From the NCBI GenBank assembly GCA_024180945.1, contig JAKSGN010000003.1, forward strand, positions 2,728,001 to 2,792,000: DNA of 64,000 bases, written 5' to 3'. The DNA is from Macrophomina tecta. Its lineage: Eukaryota > Ascomycota > Dothideomycetes > Botryosphaeriales > Botryosphaeriaceae. The notes under the pieces are model-generated. The model searched no databases and was not told the origin of the DNA. It worked only from the letters and a program-made list of their open reading frames with translations. Of this stretch, positions 50,631-59,744 are shown one piece after another (the stretch's first letter is position 1; every line of letters begins with the position of its first letter). The translations under genes were made by a program, and so were the position numbers.

Positions 50631-51836
50631 CTCTCTTCAAAGCTTGATGCCCAAGTCCAGCAGACCAAGCTTTCTGTCGTTGAGCTTAACTGCCCGCTTA
50701 AATACAAAGGTGGCGGCTCGGAGACCGTGAAAAGCTACGACACCCCAATATGGAAAATGGCACAAAAAAAAAAAAAAAAAAAATGCAGAAGGGCATGCAG
50801 CACGAGCGGCACCCACAAAATGGTGCCATAGAGCTCGGCCATGCATGCTGCTATCTTTGCAGTCCAACGGCACTGCATACCTCTGTCGTGCAGAGAAGCG
50901 ATACGACGATGAAGCGAGCGGCACAGACGAGACGAAGAGTTTTCACTGCATTTCTTCGTCTCGGCGGTTGGTAGCATCGATTTAATTCGCCACGGCGCAA
51001 TTGTGCGGTGATCTTGGGATTGATGAAACGTAAAACCTATTGCGCCATCGGTTGGCATGTGCTCTGCCCTTCTGACGGGTTTTGGACAGCAGAGCGTTAC
51101 ATCGGCAACGTCGGAGAGCGGATGGAAAGATGACACGTTTCGAGGGCGGCAGCAACAGCGCTCTATGTATCGAACTAAATCGCAACGAGGTCAATGGATA
51201 CTTCGAAGCTGGGTATACTCCCTTCGTGCGCTCACTTCGTCCTGGTTACTGCGATAGGCTTAGCTGGTCTCGTATCGAGCCGAGGCTTGGCAACGAGGCA
51301 AAGTCTAACGCCTTTCTTCCCATCAACACCGGCATTTCCACCGTCAAGCGCACACCTGACCTGACGAGGCAGTTGCCCTGGCGTCATTCCAAAAGCGGAA
51401 AATGCCACGTACCGCGCCTTAGCAAACGGCCGCGAGCACCGGGGCGGGAGGCCATTACCTCGGCGCGCCGCTCGGTTCTGTTTGCACGTCCCCTCCGAAG
51501 TCTGGTACACTTGCTGCTATAAGTTAGTTGCCATTGTGGTCAGGAACCTGAAGCCACTGGCCTCGTCCGGTCGCTGCAAGAGGCTTAGATCAAAGACGGG
51601 ACAAGGGGCGCATGCTCTAACTTGACACCATGGCCGCCACAGACACCGAAGTGCAGCTTCTAGTCAACCACTGATGCACGGCCGTGACGCCTGCCGCAGC
51701 ACGCCGAACAGAGAACCCTCCAAAATGTAATGATACGGAACTAAGGGTTTTAGCCAAGCTCCGCGGAAGGCCTGCATATATGCCATCCGCGGATCCACTT
51801 CGGGCCTCTTTGTGTCCCGCCTCGCCTGTTGCGAGA
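50631..51836. promoter_or_regulatory. Divergent upstream region, OPT transporter / GPCR
   Basis: 1.2 kb between divergent start codons. It contains an A tract near 50762-50783 and no recognised coding sequence. Both promoters must lie here. Confidence 0.5.
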
Positions 51837-53417
51837 ATGCCTTACAATTACCAAGTCGCCATACCAACTCTTACTGGTAGTCTTCTCTCCTGTGTTGCGA
51901 CATCATGTGTTCTCATCTCATATATCGTCTACGCTGACCAGCAACGCTCCTTCCGCCACGCCCTCGTCCTTAATCTTGCTCTGGCTGGTAAGGCAAAGGC
52001 CTGGGAGGAAGGGACCAAAGACGCTACGCTAAAGTCTGTTCTTCCAGAATTCATCAATTCTCTCAATAACAGCGTCTCGGGCATATACGCAATAGCCAAC
52101 AAGGGCGAGATTACAGCTGGCCCTGCCTGTACTCTAAATGGCTGGATAGGGCAGTGGTCAGTGCAGGTGAGTCAAGCAGACTCTGAACGCATATGCACTG
52201 GATTCTGACTGAATACGAGGCTGCCGACTTCTCCATCCTTGCCATCGCCATCATAACGCTTCTTACCATCACTCGAAAGACGTACATGCCCAATGCTTCA
52301 TTGACCAAGAAGATTCTGATCTGCACATCCGTATGGTTTTTCCCAACAATCACATGTAAGCTCCTTTTACCGACGACAGTCAACTCTACGTATTCCCTTT
52401 TCTTTCTCTTTTTCCTCTTTTTCTTTTTTCTTTTTTTTTTTTTTTTGATAAGATGTACTGACGAGAAGACGTAGCAACCATTGCCGCAGGGATGGATGAG
52501 CTCACGCCCGTGAGTGGTAATTGGTGCTGGATATCTGGAAAGCGAACAGACCTCCGGTACGCGCTTGGTCATGGATGGCGCTTCACCATCATTTTCGTCA
52601 CGATCTGCATCTACATTTATATCTGGATTTATATGCGCAGGCACTTCACAGAGATGAAACTCGCCACCGGGGGAGGCAGTTCCTACAGCCAAGCATTATC
52701 ATCCTCCCACCGGCGCCGCGACTTCCGCCGCGATGATGCCTTTGAGCTAAGGAGCGAGTCACAGACGGAGCTGCACGAGATCAACATTGACTACCGTCTG
52801 CACTCTGACGGCAAGAGCGCTAATAGCCCGGTGAAGCATAAAACCGAACCTGCAGCCGTGGAGATGGAATTGGATAAAACCGATAGGAGTGATAAATCTC
52901 CTTCCCTCATTTCGGCCGAAGACCCGTACTCGAAGGGAGCATCAGGTTGGTGCTCTCCTTTTGTTTCTGAGTCTTAGGACTTGAATAAATTTTTTTTTTT
53001 TAAAAAAAAAAATTGACTGACGCTGTCCCCCGCTTCGCAGCAGCACTTTACCCCACGCCCGAAATGATACGCCAGCAATTGTCCCCGCAGGAAGACGCTA
53101 TGGCCACCACGGAGAGCACTGGAGGGCAAAAAGCTCAGCAGTCGCGGCGTCAAAGGCGCCAGTCGCGGCACGTTGAACGGGAAATCAAGAAGATGTTGCT
53201 TCTAAATGCATACCCGGTCTTTTATGTCATCCTCTGGCTGCCAGGCATCATCAACCGCCTGGTGGAGGCGGCCGGCCATTCAAGCAAGCCACTGGCCATC
53301 TTGCAATCCTCGACGCAGTACATCGGATTCGCCAACGCAATGACTTACGGCTTTAATGAGCACTTGAGGGAGAGAGTCAAGGGCGATCTAACGAATTGGG
53401 TTAAAGCGAGACGATGA
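51837..53417 (+). CDS. Git3/cAMP-receptor-like G-protein-coupled receptor
   Basis: Five exons: 51837-51987, 52048-52166, 52220-52355, 52475-52945 and 53041-53417; 417 residues. Segments by hydrophobicity: TM1 about 8-30, TM2 41-66 (ALVLNLALAEFINSLNNSVS), TM3 near 91-107 (ADFSILAIAIITLLTITR), TM4 about 120-140, TM5 about 163-185 (WRFTIIFVTICIYIYIWIYM), a charged third loop of roughly 150 residues, TM6 (LLLNAYPVFYVILWLPGII) and TM7 (SSTQYIGFANAMTYGF). GNWCWISGKRTDLRYALGHG before TM5 and the TM6-TM7 block match the fungal Git3/CAR-like receptor superfamily that couples nutrient or cAMP-type signals to a heterotrimeric G protein. The ligand is unknown. Intron 3 contains a long pyrimidine tract and intron 4 a T12A11 palindrome. 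Confidence 0.88.
52990..53012. repeat. T12A11 palindrome in GPCR intron 4
   Basis: Twelve T are followed immediately by eleven A within the 95-nt intron between GPCR exons 4 and 5. In RNA this could fold as a perfect A-U hairpin close to the acceptor. Confidence 0.9.
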
Positions 53418-54576
53418 TGGAGACGATAAGAAGAATCTTACATGTTGATACCAGGCGTGCCTCGATGGATGATCGGAGAGCAATAACATTACTTGATATG
53501 AGCTAAGCTTTCCTTAGCGTAATCCTTCATGGAGGATCCCATTACGGAGTCTGTCATGGCTGATAGTGTACATTTCGTTAATGTATGAACAGTCCACCCT
53601 CAAAATCTCCGCCGGGCCTTCCCAGCACTTTGAACGACAAAACATTTACACAATCCGCTCGCATATGGTGTCTCATAAAATTTCCATTTGCAGGCCACAG
53701 AGCTCTCCCCATATTTCGCGTAAAAACACCCTCATTGAACGTAATAGTGCCCAAATCCTCTACGTTAGCGCACGCCAGCGGCAACGCCGCCCCTGAACCA
53801 CCGACGTACAAGAACCGCTGCATTCAACGTAGCTGCCAAAGGATTACTCCGCGCCTCCGCGCATTGAGGTAGCTCGCTTGCTACTAACCGGCGGCCGCTA
53901 TAGCTCTCGGGGATCAGCAAGCACAGATCAAGCATCCTGTCCGCACTTGCACTGGTGCCGCCGCACCAGATTGCGGCCCCGGCCGGAGCCGCCGCCCGTG
54001 TCCGATGGGGATGAATGGAACTGTCTGATTTTTGAGAAAATGCTGCGGCGCGGAGGGCATGTCGAGATTGCCCGACACGCGTGGATGGACGGACGCTGGA
54101 TGATCCTCCTTGCTCTGCTCTAGCTTACGTGAGTCTGTTCATTGACCAGCAGAATGCGCCTGTAGTTTGAATTATGCGTCGAATGCTTGCGTGATCTCCG
54201 ATTGCTGGCTGTTCATAGGGGAGGACAGGCTGGACTGCTAAAGGACCATGCGTCTGTAATTTGACGGGATGTGTTTGCCGCCATCGAGATTTCGGCGACA
54301 TTCCGCGTCTCCGCACGGGACGGGAAGATCATATGCGCAATATTCGGGGAAGTTCCGATTCGAAGCAGTTAGTACTGCCCAGTGGCGAATTCTAGAGGTG
54401 TCTAGGCTCTTTGATCTCGCGCCGGGCTGCACTAGTCTCACTAAGCAAACACTCATGTGAGTGATTCACCGAATCCGCAATGCTCTCCAGGGAATCGAAG
54501 TCTGTTTGAACTTGTGATGGCTTATAATACAGTCGTTCTATTCGTGAAGTACAAAGGAAAAATTAAGCCCCACGCC
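53418..54576. other. Intergenic between convergent GPCR and NmrA-like genes
   Basis: 1.16 kb holding the two 3' ends. Short open frames at 53566-54123 and 54238-54460 have no recognisable motif. Confidence 0.5.
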
Positions 54577-55644
54577 TTACTCGGGCTTGAACTTCTGAGT
54601 GAAGTACTTTTCAAATGTGGTCTGCTCAACATCCGGGAAGACATCATTGTGAATCTGGCCTCGTGGCCACCTGAATCTCCCCTGGCCCTGCATACCTTTA
54701 ACCATGAACCAGAAGTCCGGCGGAAAGGCGCTCTGCTTGAGCTCCGCGGGCGCCTTCTGCGGCTCCGCTGCAATCTCGTGCATCTTCTCAAGGGGAAAAC
54801 ATTCGAGCTTGACTGTCTTGCCGGTGACCTTGCGCAACTTGTCGGCGATCTCCATGTGCGAGATGGTGTCGCTGACGAAGTTGAGGTATTGGTTTTCCGA
54901 CTTCTCCGGCTCCAAGAGCGTTGCGACAAGGTACTCGGCGAAGTCATCCAGGTGCGTGAAATCGGCTCGCATTTCCGGGTCGCCAATGACGTGGATCGTG
55001 TATTCGGATACGTCATCGCGTGTCCACGGGCACCAGACCGGTTCGCGGTCTTGGTTGTAGAAGTCTCCGCAGCCGATGACTGTGTAGCTCATTTTGCCGG
55101 AGAGGACAGCTGGGTGTAGCACAGCCTTCTCATTTAGTCTGAAATTCATTAGTGCCAAAGCCCTGCGGACGTGGGAGAGAAGAACAGCGTACTCATCCTT
55201 TTGGTTCCACAACTGAGTATTGTCAGCAAACAGTACGCAGCGGGGTTGGTGGAGCCAACTTACGGGATGTAGGTATCCGCGGGAATCACCAGGCTTGCGG
55301 TAGATGTGGTGCATACCATACTCGCTTGGATAGAATCGTTTCACTCCAGCATCTGCTGCGGCATCCTGAATGATTGTCTGTGCGTTCAACGCCTTGCCAT
55401 TGAGTGCTGACACTACAGCATCTACTCCCTTCAAGTCTTTCGCCAATTCTTCTCTCGAAAAATCGTTCGCATCGAACGTCTTGATGACAGTCTTGTGGTC
55501 ATTGCCTGCAGACGGCAATTCATCCTGGGGAGGAATGAAAGCCAACACTTTGAAGTTCGCCTTAGGGTTGTGGCTCAGCCTTTCGAGGATGCGCTGGCCA
55601 ATCTGGCCATTGGCGCCAAACAACGCAATAGTTTCATAAGCCAT
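54577..55644 (-). CDS. NmrA-like / isoflavone-reductase-like NAD(P)-binding protein
   Basis: The start MAYETIALFGANGQIGQRIL gives a Rossmann GxxGxxG loop at residues 10-16. Further motifs are VDAVVSALNG (end of beta-4), GVKRFYPSEYGMH (the active-site region of this atypical SDR family) and DFTHLDDFAEYLVATLLEP. My preferred model has three exons, 55644-55264, 55212-55193 (only 20 nt) and 55138-54577, giving 320 residues with LHP-LWNQKDE-LNEKAVLHPA across the junctions, as expected of the family. Both introns (51 and 54 nt) have GT..AG ends, are multiples of three and contain no stop, so unspliced RNA also stays open (355 residues). Family members reduce small aromatic or other carbonyl compounds, or sense the NADP state. 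It is divergent from the 6PGDH-like gene. Confidence 0.88.
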   Translation of the reverse strand: MAYETIALFGANGQIGQRILERLSHNPKANFKVLAFIPPQDELPSAGNDHKTVIKTFDANDFSREELAKDLKGVDAVVSALNGKALNAQTIIQDAAADAGVKRFYPSEYGMHHIYRKPGDSRGYLHPVSWLHQPRCVLFADNTQLWNQKDEYAVLLSHVRRALALMNFRLNEKAVLHPAVLSGKMSYTVIGCGDFYNQDREPVWCPWTRDDVSEYTIHVIGDPEMRADFTHLDDFAEYLVATLLEPEKSENQYLNFVSDTISHMEIADKLRKVTGKTVKLECFPLEKMHEIAAEPQKAPAELKQSAFPPDFWFMVKGMQGQGRFRWPRGQIHNDVFPDVEQTTFEKYFTQKFKPE

Positions 55645-56466
55645 GGTTGCACCAAATGAAAGAGTGAGGATGGTGCTTGCGCGTACCCTCTATCTTATCA
55701 TCTGGTTATATGCGACTGTTCAGAGCTCGGACGGTAATGACGTCACATTGGGGTAACCGTGGGGAAGGGTACTGTAGGCGGCGGTCAAGCCCGCCACAAT
55801 CTGCTCCGCATTTCGGATTATAATCTCAGATCTGAGGGAAAGGGAGGATTGCGATGATTATATGCGTATTAAATCATTAACGGTATTTCACCTATGCCAG
55901 CTACTTCCCCCATAGGATCACCAATGCAAGAAGAGAGCTGCGCAAATTCAGGAGCAGCACGAACTGCTTGTTTCGATGTCCAAAAACACCGCATGGATTG
56001 ATTGAAGATCATTTAAGTACTGAATAATTCTTGTCAGGGTCTCAGGATGTGTTCTGGACTCAAACCGAATAAGTGACGATCGCCTCCGGAGAATCGCCGC
56101 ACACTCGGGGAGCCAAATGTTGTGCATCAACACTATGCCAAGCACAGCCATGATTTGCCACTGGCAGTTTTCACATATTTACGTCAGCTAGGCCGAATGT
56201 CTATGTAGCTGCATGTAATGTGTTCAGATGCGAATCATCACGCAAATGATGTCGACACACTGCCATGACGTAAGATTCATGTCAATCTTCAGCTTAATTG
56301 CTTCGCACATGCTAAATGCCAGCTATATTGAAGCTTTTGCTAAATGCCAGCTATATTGAAGCTTTTGCTAAATATCCCAAGCTTTTACCTCCCGGGGACA
56401 TACCAATTCTGCAAAAGGATATTGAATTCAGAAAAAGCGCAAACCGTCGATTACCTCGTTAACACC
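55645..56466. promoter_or_regulatory. Shared divergent promoter, NmrA-like / 6PGDH-like genes
   Basis: 822 bp between the two start codons, mostly AT-rich. A 28-bp tandem duplication lies 94-156 bp before the 6PGDH-like ATG. No longer open frame with a domain is present. Confidence 0.65.
56311..56373. repeat. 28-bp tandem duplication plus partial third copy
   Basis: Two identical 28-bp units (56311-56338 and 56339-56366), beginning GCTAAATGCC and ending GAAGCTTTT, are followed by seven bases of a third. They lie in the 5' region of the 6PGDH-like gene. Confidence 0.95.
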
Positions 56467-58091
56467 ATGGCTCCCGGTCCAGACATCAGCGAGATTAAGC
56501 GGATTGGCATTGTCGGCGCCGGCAACATGGGCACAATGATGTCCTTCGGCTTCTCAGAGAACGGCCTCGACGTCTCCTTGTGGGATGTTTCCGAGCAGAA
56601 CGTCGATCAGGCACGGGAGATGGCCGAGCAGACTACAACTCTCAAGGGCAAAATCGACCATTTCAAGGACATCCACGAATTCACCAAGAGCTTGGAGTCG
56701 CAGCCACGGAAGATCTTCATCTTCTCCATCACTCATGGCTGGCCTGCGGATTCCGTCCTGGAGAAGATCAGGGATGATCTGAGTGAAGGGGACATCATTC
56801 TTGACGGTGGTAATGAAAACTACCGCAACACTGAGAGGCGGCAGAAAGAGTTAGAGTCCAAGGGCGTGAAGTGGATCGGTATGGGGGTCAGTGGTGGCTA
56901 TCAGTCGGCGAGGCGCGGACCGAGCATGTCTCCTGGTGGTGAGAAAGAGGCTGTCGAGTTTGTGCTGCCGCTGCTTGAGAAGTTTTCGGCCAAGTCTGCG
57001 AAGGACGGCAAGCCTTGCGTTCAGTATATCGGTAAGTCCTACAGAATTCCTTCCATGCATTTTTCTGAAAATATGCGGAAGTGAGCGTTTGTTAACCGCG
57101 TTATTTAGGTCCCCGCGGAGCTGGACATTACGTAAAGATGGTCCACAATGGCATTGAGAATGGCATGCTCTCAGCTATTTGTGAAGCCTGGAGCTTCCTG
57201 CACAAGTCTCTCGGACTTTCTTATGATGAAATCGGAAAGATCTTTGAGAAGTGGAACTCAGAGGGCGAGCTGAAGAACACTTACGTAGTTCAGATTGGCT
57301 CTGAAATCTGCCAGAGGCGGAAGACCCCAGAAGGTGACAAGAACGGAGAAGGAAAAGGCGATAACGGTTATATCTTGGACGACGTGCTCGACAAGGTGGT
57401 TCAAGATGACGATGACTCCGAGGGCACGTTGTACTGGACAGTGATGGATGCCGCCGATCGACATATCTCCGCACCTACAATTGCAGCTGGCCAGTTTTTC
57501 CGGGTAGCCAGCGGCAACCGCGCGCAGAGGTTGAAGGCCGAAAAGAAGTTGGATATCCCAAAACCACGGAAGGTTGACGTCAAGGACAAAGAGGCTCTGA
57601 TTGAGACTCTCCGCAAGGCCGTGTATGCGGCGTTTCTATGCTCTTTCTGCCAAGGACTTGAGCTCATCGCCCGTGCATCAAAGGACGAAGGCTGGGACAT
57701 CAACCTTGGAAAGTGCATCCAGATCTGGAGAGCCGGCTGTATCATTCAAGAAGACCACATTGCGGACTTGCTTGAACCCATCTTCCTGAACTCCAAGCAG
57801 CCGATCATGAACATGAAGCTCATTGACGAGGTATCCTCCGAGCTGAAGAAGAACTTCTCCGCTCTGAAAGAGATCACTCTGAAGGGTATTGAGTGGGATA
57901 ACTACGTTCCTGCAATCAGCGCCAGTCTGGAATATCTGAAGTACGTTGGTGGAGGACTGCTGGCAACTCAATTCATGGAGGCGGAGATGGACTTCTTTGG
58001 CGCGCACGCTTATGACAGACCCAACGTGAGGGGAGAGGACCCAGGGAAGCCAGCAAAGGGAGCTCATCACTATGAGTGGCGCCCGGCTTAA
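56467..58091 (+). CDS. Divergent 6-phosphogluconate-dehydrogenase-like protein
   Basis: Two exons, 56467-57031 and 57109-58091; 515 residues, the long-form 6PGDH length. The Rossmann loop GIVGAGNMG is at 14-22, SGG at 142-144, and the catalytic block GHYVKMVHNGIEN contains Lys198, His201, Asn202 and Glu205, equivalent to sheep Lys183, His186, Asn187 and Glu190. The C-terminal DFFGAHAY keeps the substrate-site histidine (His488). Differences: the NADP-binding Asn-Arg-Thr after beta-2 is replaced by Asp40-Val-Ser; Tyr191 is Asn206; Lys260 is Tyr297 (EGTLYWT); Arg446 is Met482. The last four bind NADP 2'-phosphate or substrate phosphate in the classical enzyme. The fold and oxidative-decarboxylase chemistry are thus likely, but the substrate and cofactor may not be 6-phosphogluconate and NADP. 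It is not likely to be the housekeeping pentose-phosphate enzyme. Confidence 0.9.
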
Positions 58092-58570
58092 ACTGTCTTC
58101 TTTCTGTCGGAGTTATGGTACCTGTAAATGATCTATGCTGGATAAATTCAAAGTATTACTCCTTTGTAGCTCATGCGGACATGTTATGATAAATCCCCAA
58201 TAAATCAGTCACTCATCACACAAGCTAGAGCGGTACTCTACGGGATGCATGGTTGTATATATATATGGCCTTCCCTGTAGCCCCCGACGGTCCATACAAG
58301 CGGGCGAACAAAGAACAATAGTTTTTGTCTGGCCAGGCAGTGATGCCGCAGGATGCGTTCTCCTTCGCCACAGCCCGAGAATTTTCATGCATGGAAAAAA
58401 AGGGCTTGAAAGTTTTGCCACATGCTGTGTTCAATCTACCTTTCACTTCCCGGCTCCAGTTCTCCTGCACAGGCGCTTTCGATTTCTGCATCTGCCAGCA
58501 CAACACACGGAGTTCCAGTCATTCGCTCAAAAAAAAGGGCACAATAGTCACGCTCTTTATTAGCAAAACG
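58092..58570. other. Intergenic, 3' of the 6PGDH-like gene
   Basis: Nothing coding recognised. It contains a short TATATATATA run near 58255-58265. Confidence 0.5.
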
Positions 58571-59283
58571 GTTACCACCACACTATTCTTAGCCATCCTC
58601 CCCACGAAAGCCTCTCCCTCTGACAAATACAAGTATACTCCTTAAAAATGCCTCAGCCGCATCCCCTTCCTCTAATACCTGCATTGATACACGCCCTACA
58701 CCGCCACCGGCGCCAACCCAGCCACCATCAACTGTGTCCGCTACGCCTGCTATGGCGGCAAATACGCCAATTACTCCTACAGCGATGCCCAGCGCACCTT
58801 CGAGACGGTATGGGCCATCAACACCCCATCCCAAAACAACTCCCTCCCTCGGCCCCCCATTCTGCCCTCTCCCATCTCCTTTCCAGCAGGAAATCCTGCA
58901 AGTGGCGTCTGAGGCCCTCATCAACGCGTGCCTTATTCTGGCAATCGTGCTGCAGTAGTCCGGCCGGAGGCCGTTTAATCCGGTGGATTCGGCGGCCAGC
59001 GTCGAACGGATGCTGCGTGTTGGCGTGCTCGGTTATGCCGGGACCTTGCCGGTGGGTGGACCTAGGTTTCTGCGGTTGTTTTAATGGTATGGATGATGAG
59101 GCATGGATGGCGGATGGGGATGGCGGCAGGCCGTACAGGGCGCTGCGGGCGTATAACAGCGGGAATGTGGAGGATTGGGGGAATTTGGATGTGAATGGGA
59201 GTGGCAAGACGAGGCCATATGTGGACGATGTTGTGGATTGGTTGATGCGGTGGGATGGCCGAGGAGGGGAGTGCAGGGATTGA
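58571..59283 (+). pseudogene. Decayed gene for a secreted lysozyme-like (SLT-type) protein
   Basis: Fragments of one protein are readable in order but not in one frame. A hydrophobic, signal-like stretch TTTLFLAILPTKASPSDKYK (about 58574-58633) lacks an ATG. Then come GANPATINCVRYACYGG and KYANYSYSDAQRTFETV, up to a GTATGG donor at 58808 and an acceptor at 58886. Next is QEILQVASEALINACLILAI, then VLQ followed by TAG (58956) and SGR. Then, in a different frame, GDGGRPYRALRAYNSGNV and a terminal helix ending at 59283. The pattern recalls fungal secreted lysozyme/transglycosylase-like proteins, in which LQES carries the catalytic Glu; here that Glu codon is a stop. The family name is from memory of motif style and is the weakest part. 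Confidence 0.5.
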
Positions 59284-59744
59284 AGAAGAGAGGGGGGGTT
59301 GTTGGAGGTTGGAGTTCTGGCGCAAGCTGGTTTAGACGGGATTTCTCCTTTTCTTTAGTCACACAACCTGGGGATCGCTCTTCGCTTCGTGGAGATATTG
59401 GTCCACGTCTATTGTCTCTCAGACCTATTCTCTTTTGGTTTCTGCGTGGTCCAAGAAATGATAATATACTAAAGTCTTGACAAAAAAAGAGCACCAGACC
59501 AAGATCGCCTCCGAGCTTTAGTATAGAGACCAACATACCTTGTTGAAGCCACCTTGTAGGACATCTGCGTGGACAGATAGAGAAATGCTCAGCAATACGA
59601 GAAGCAGGCAATGAAAGTCTTCGTTAAAGAAAGCCGAAGAGAGAGCTTGATATTAAATGTCCGTCTACCATCGTAACTCGTTGCCGCCCATATCCATTGC
59701 TTACACAACGTTCTCCATCTCTTGCACTACTCCAAATATCACAC

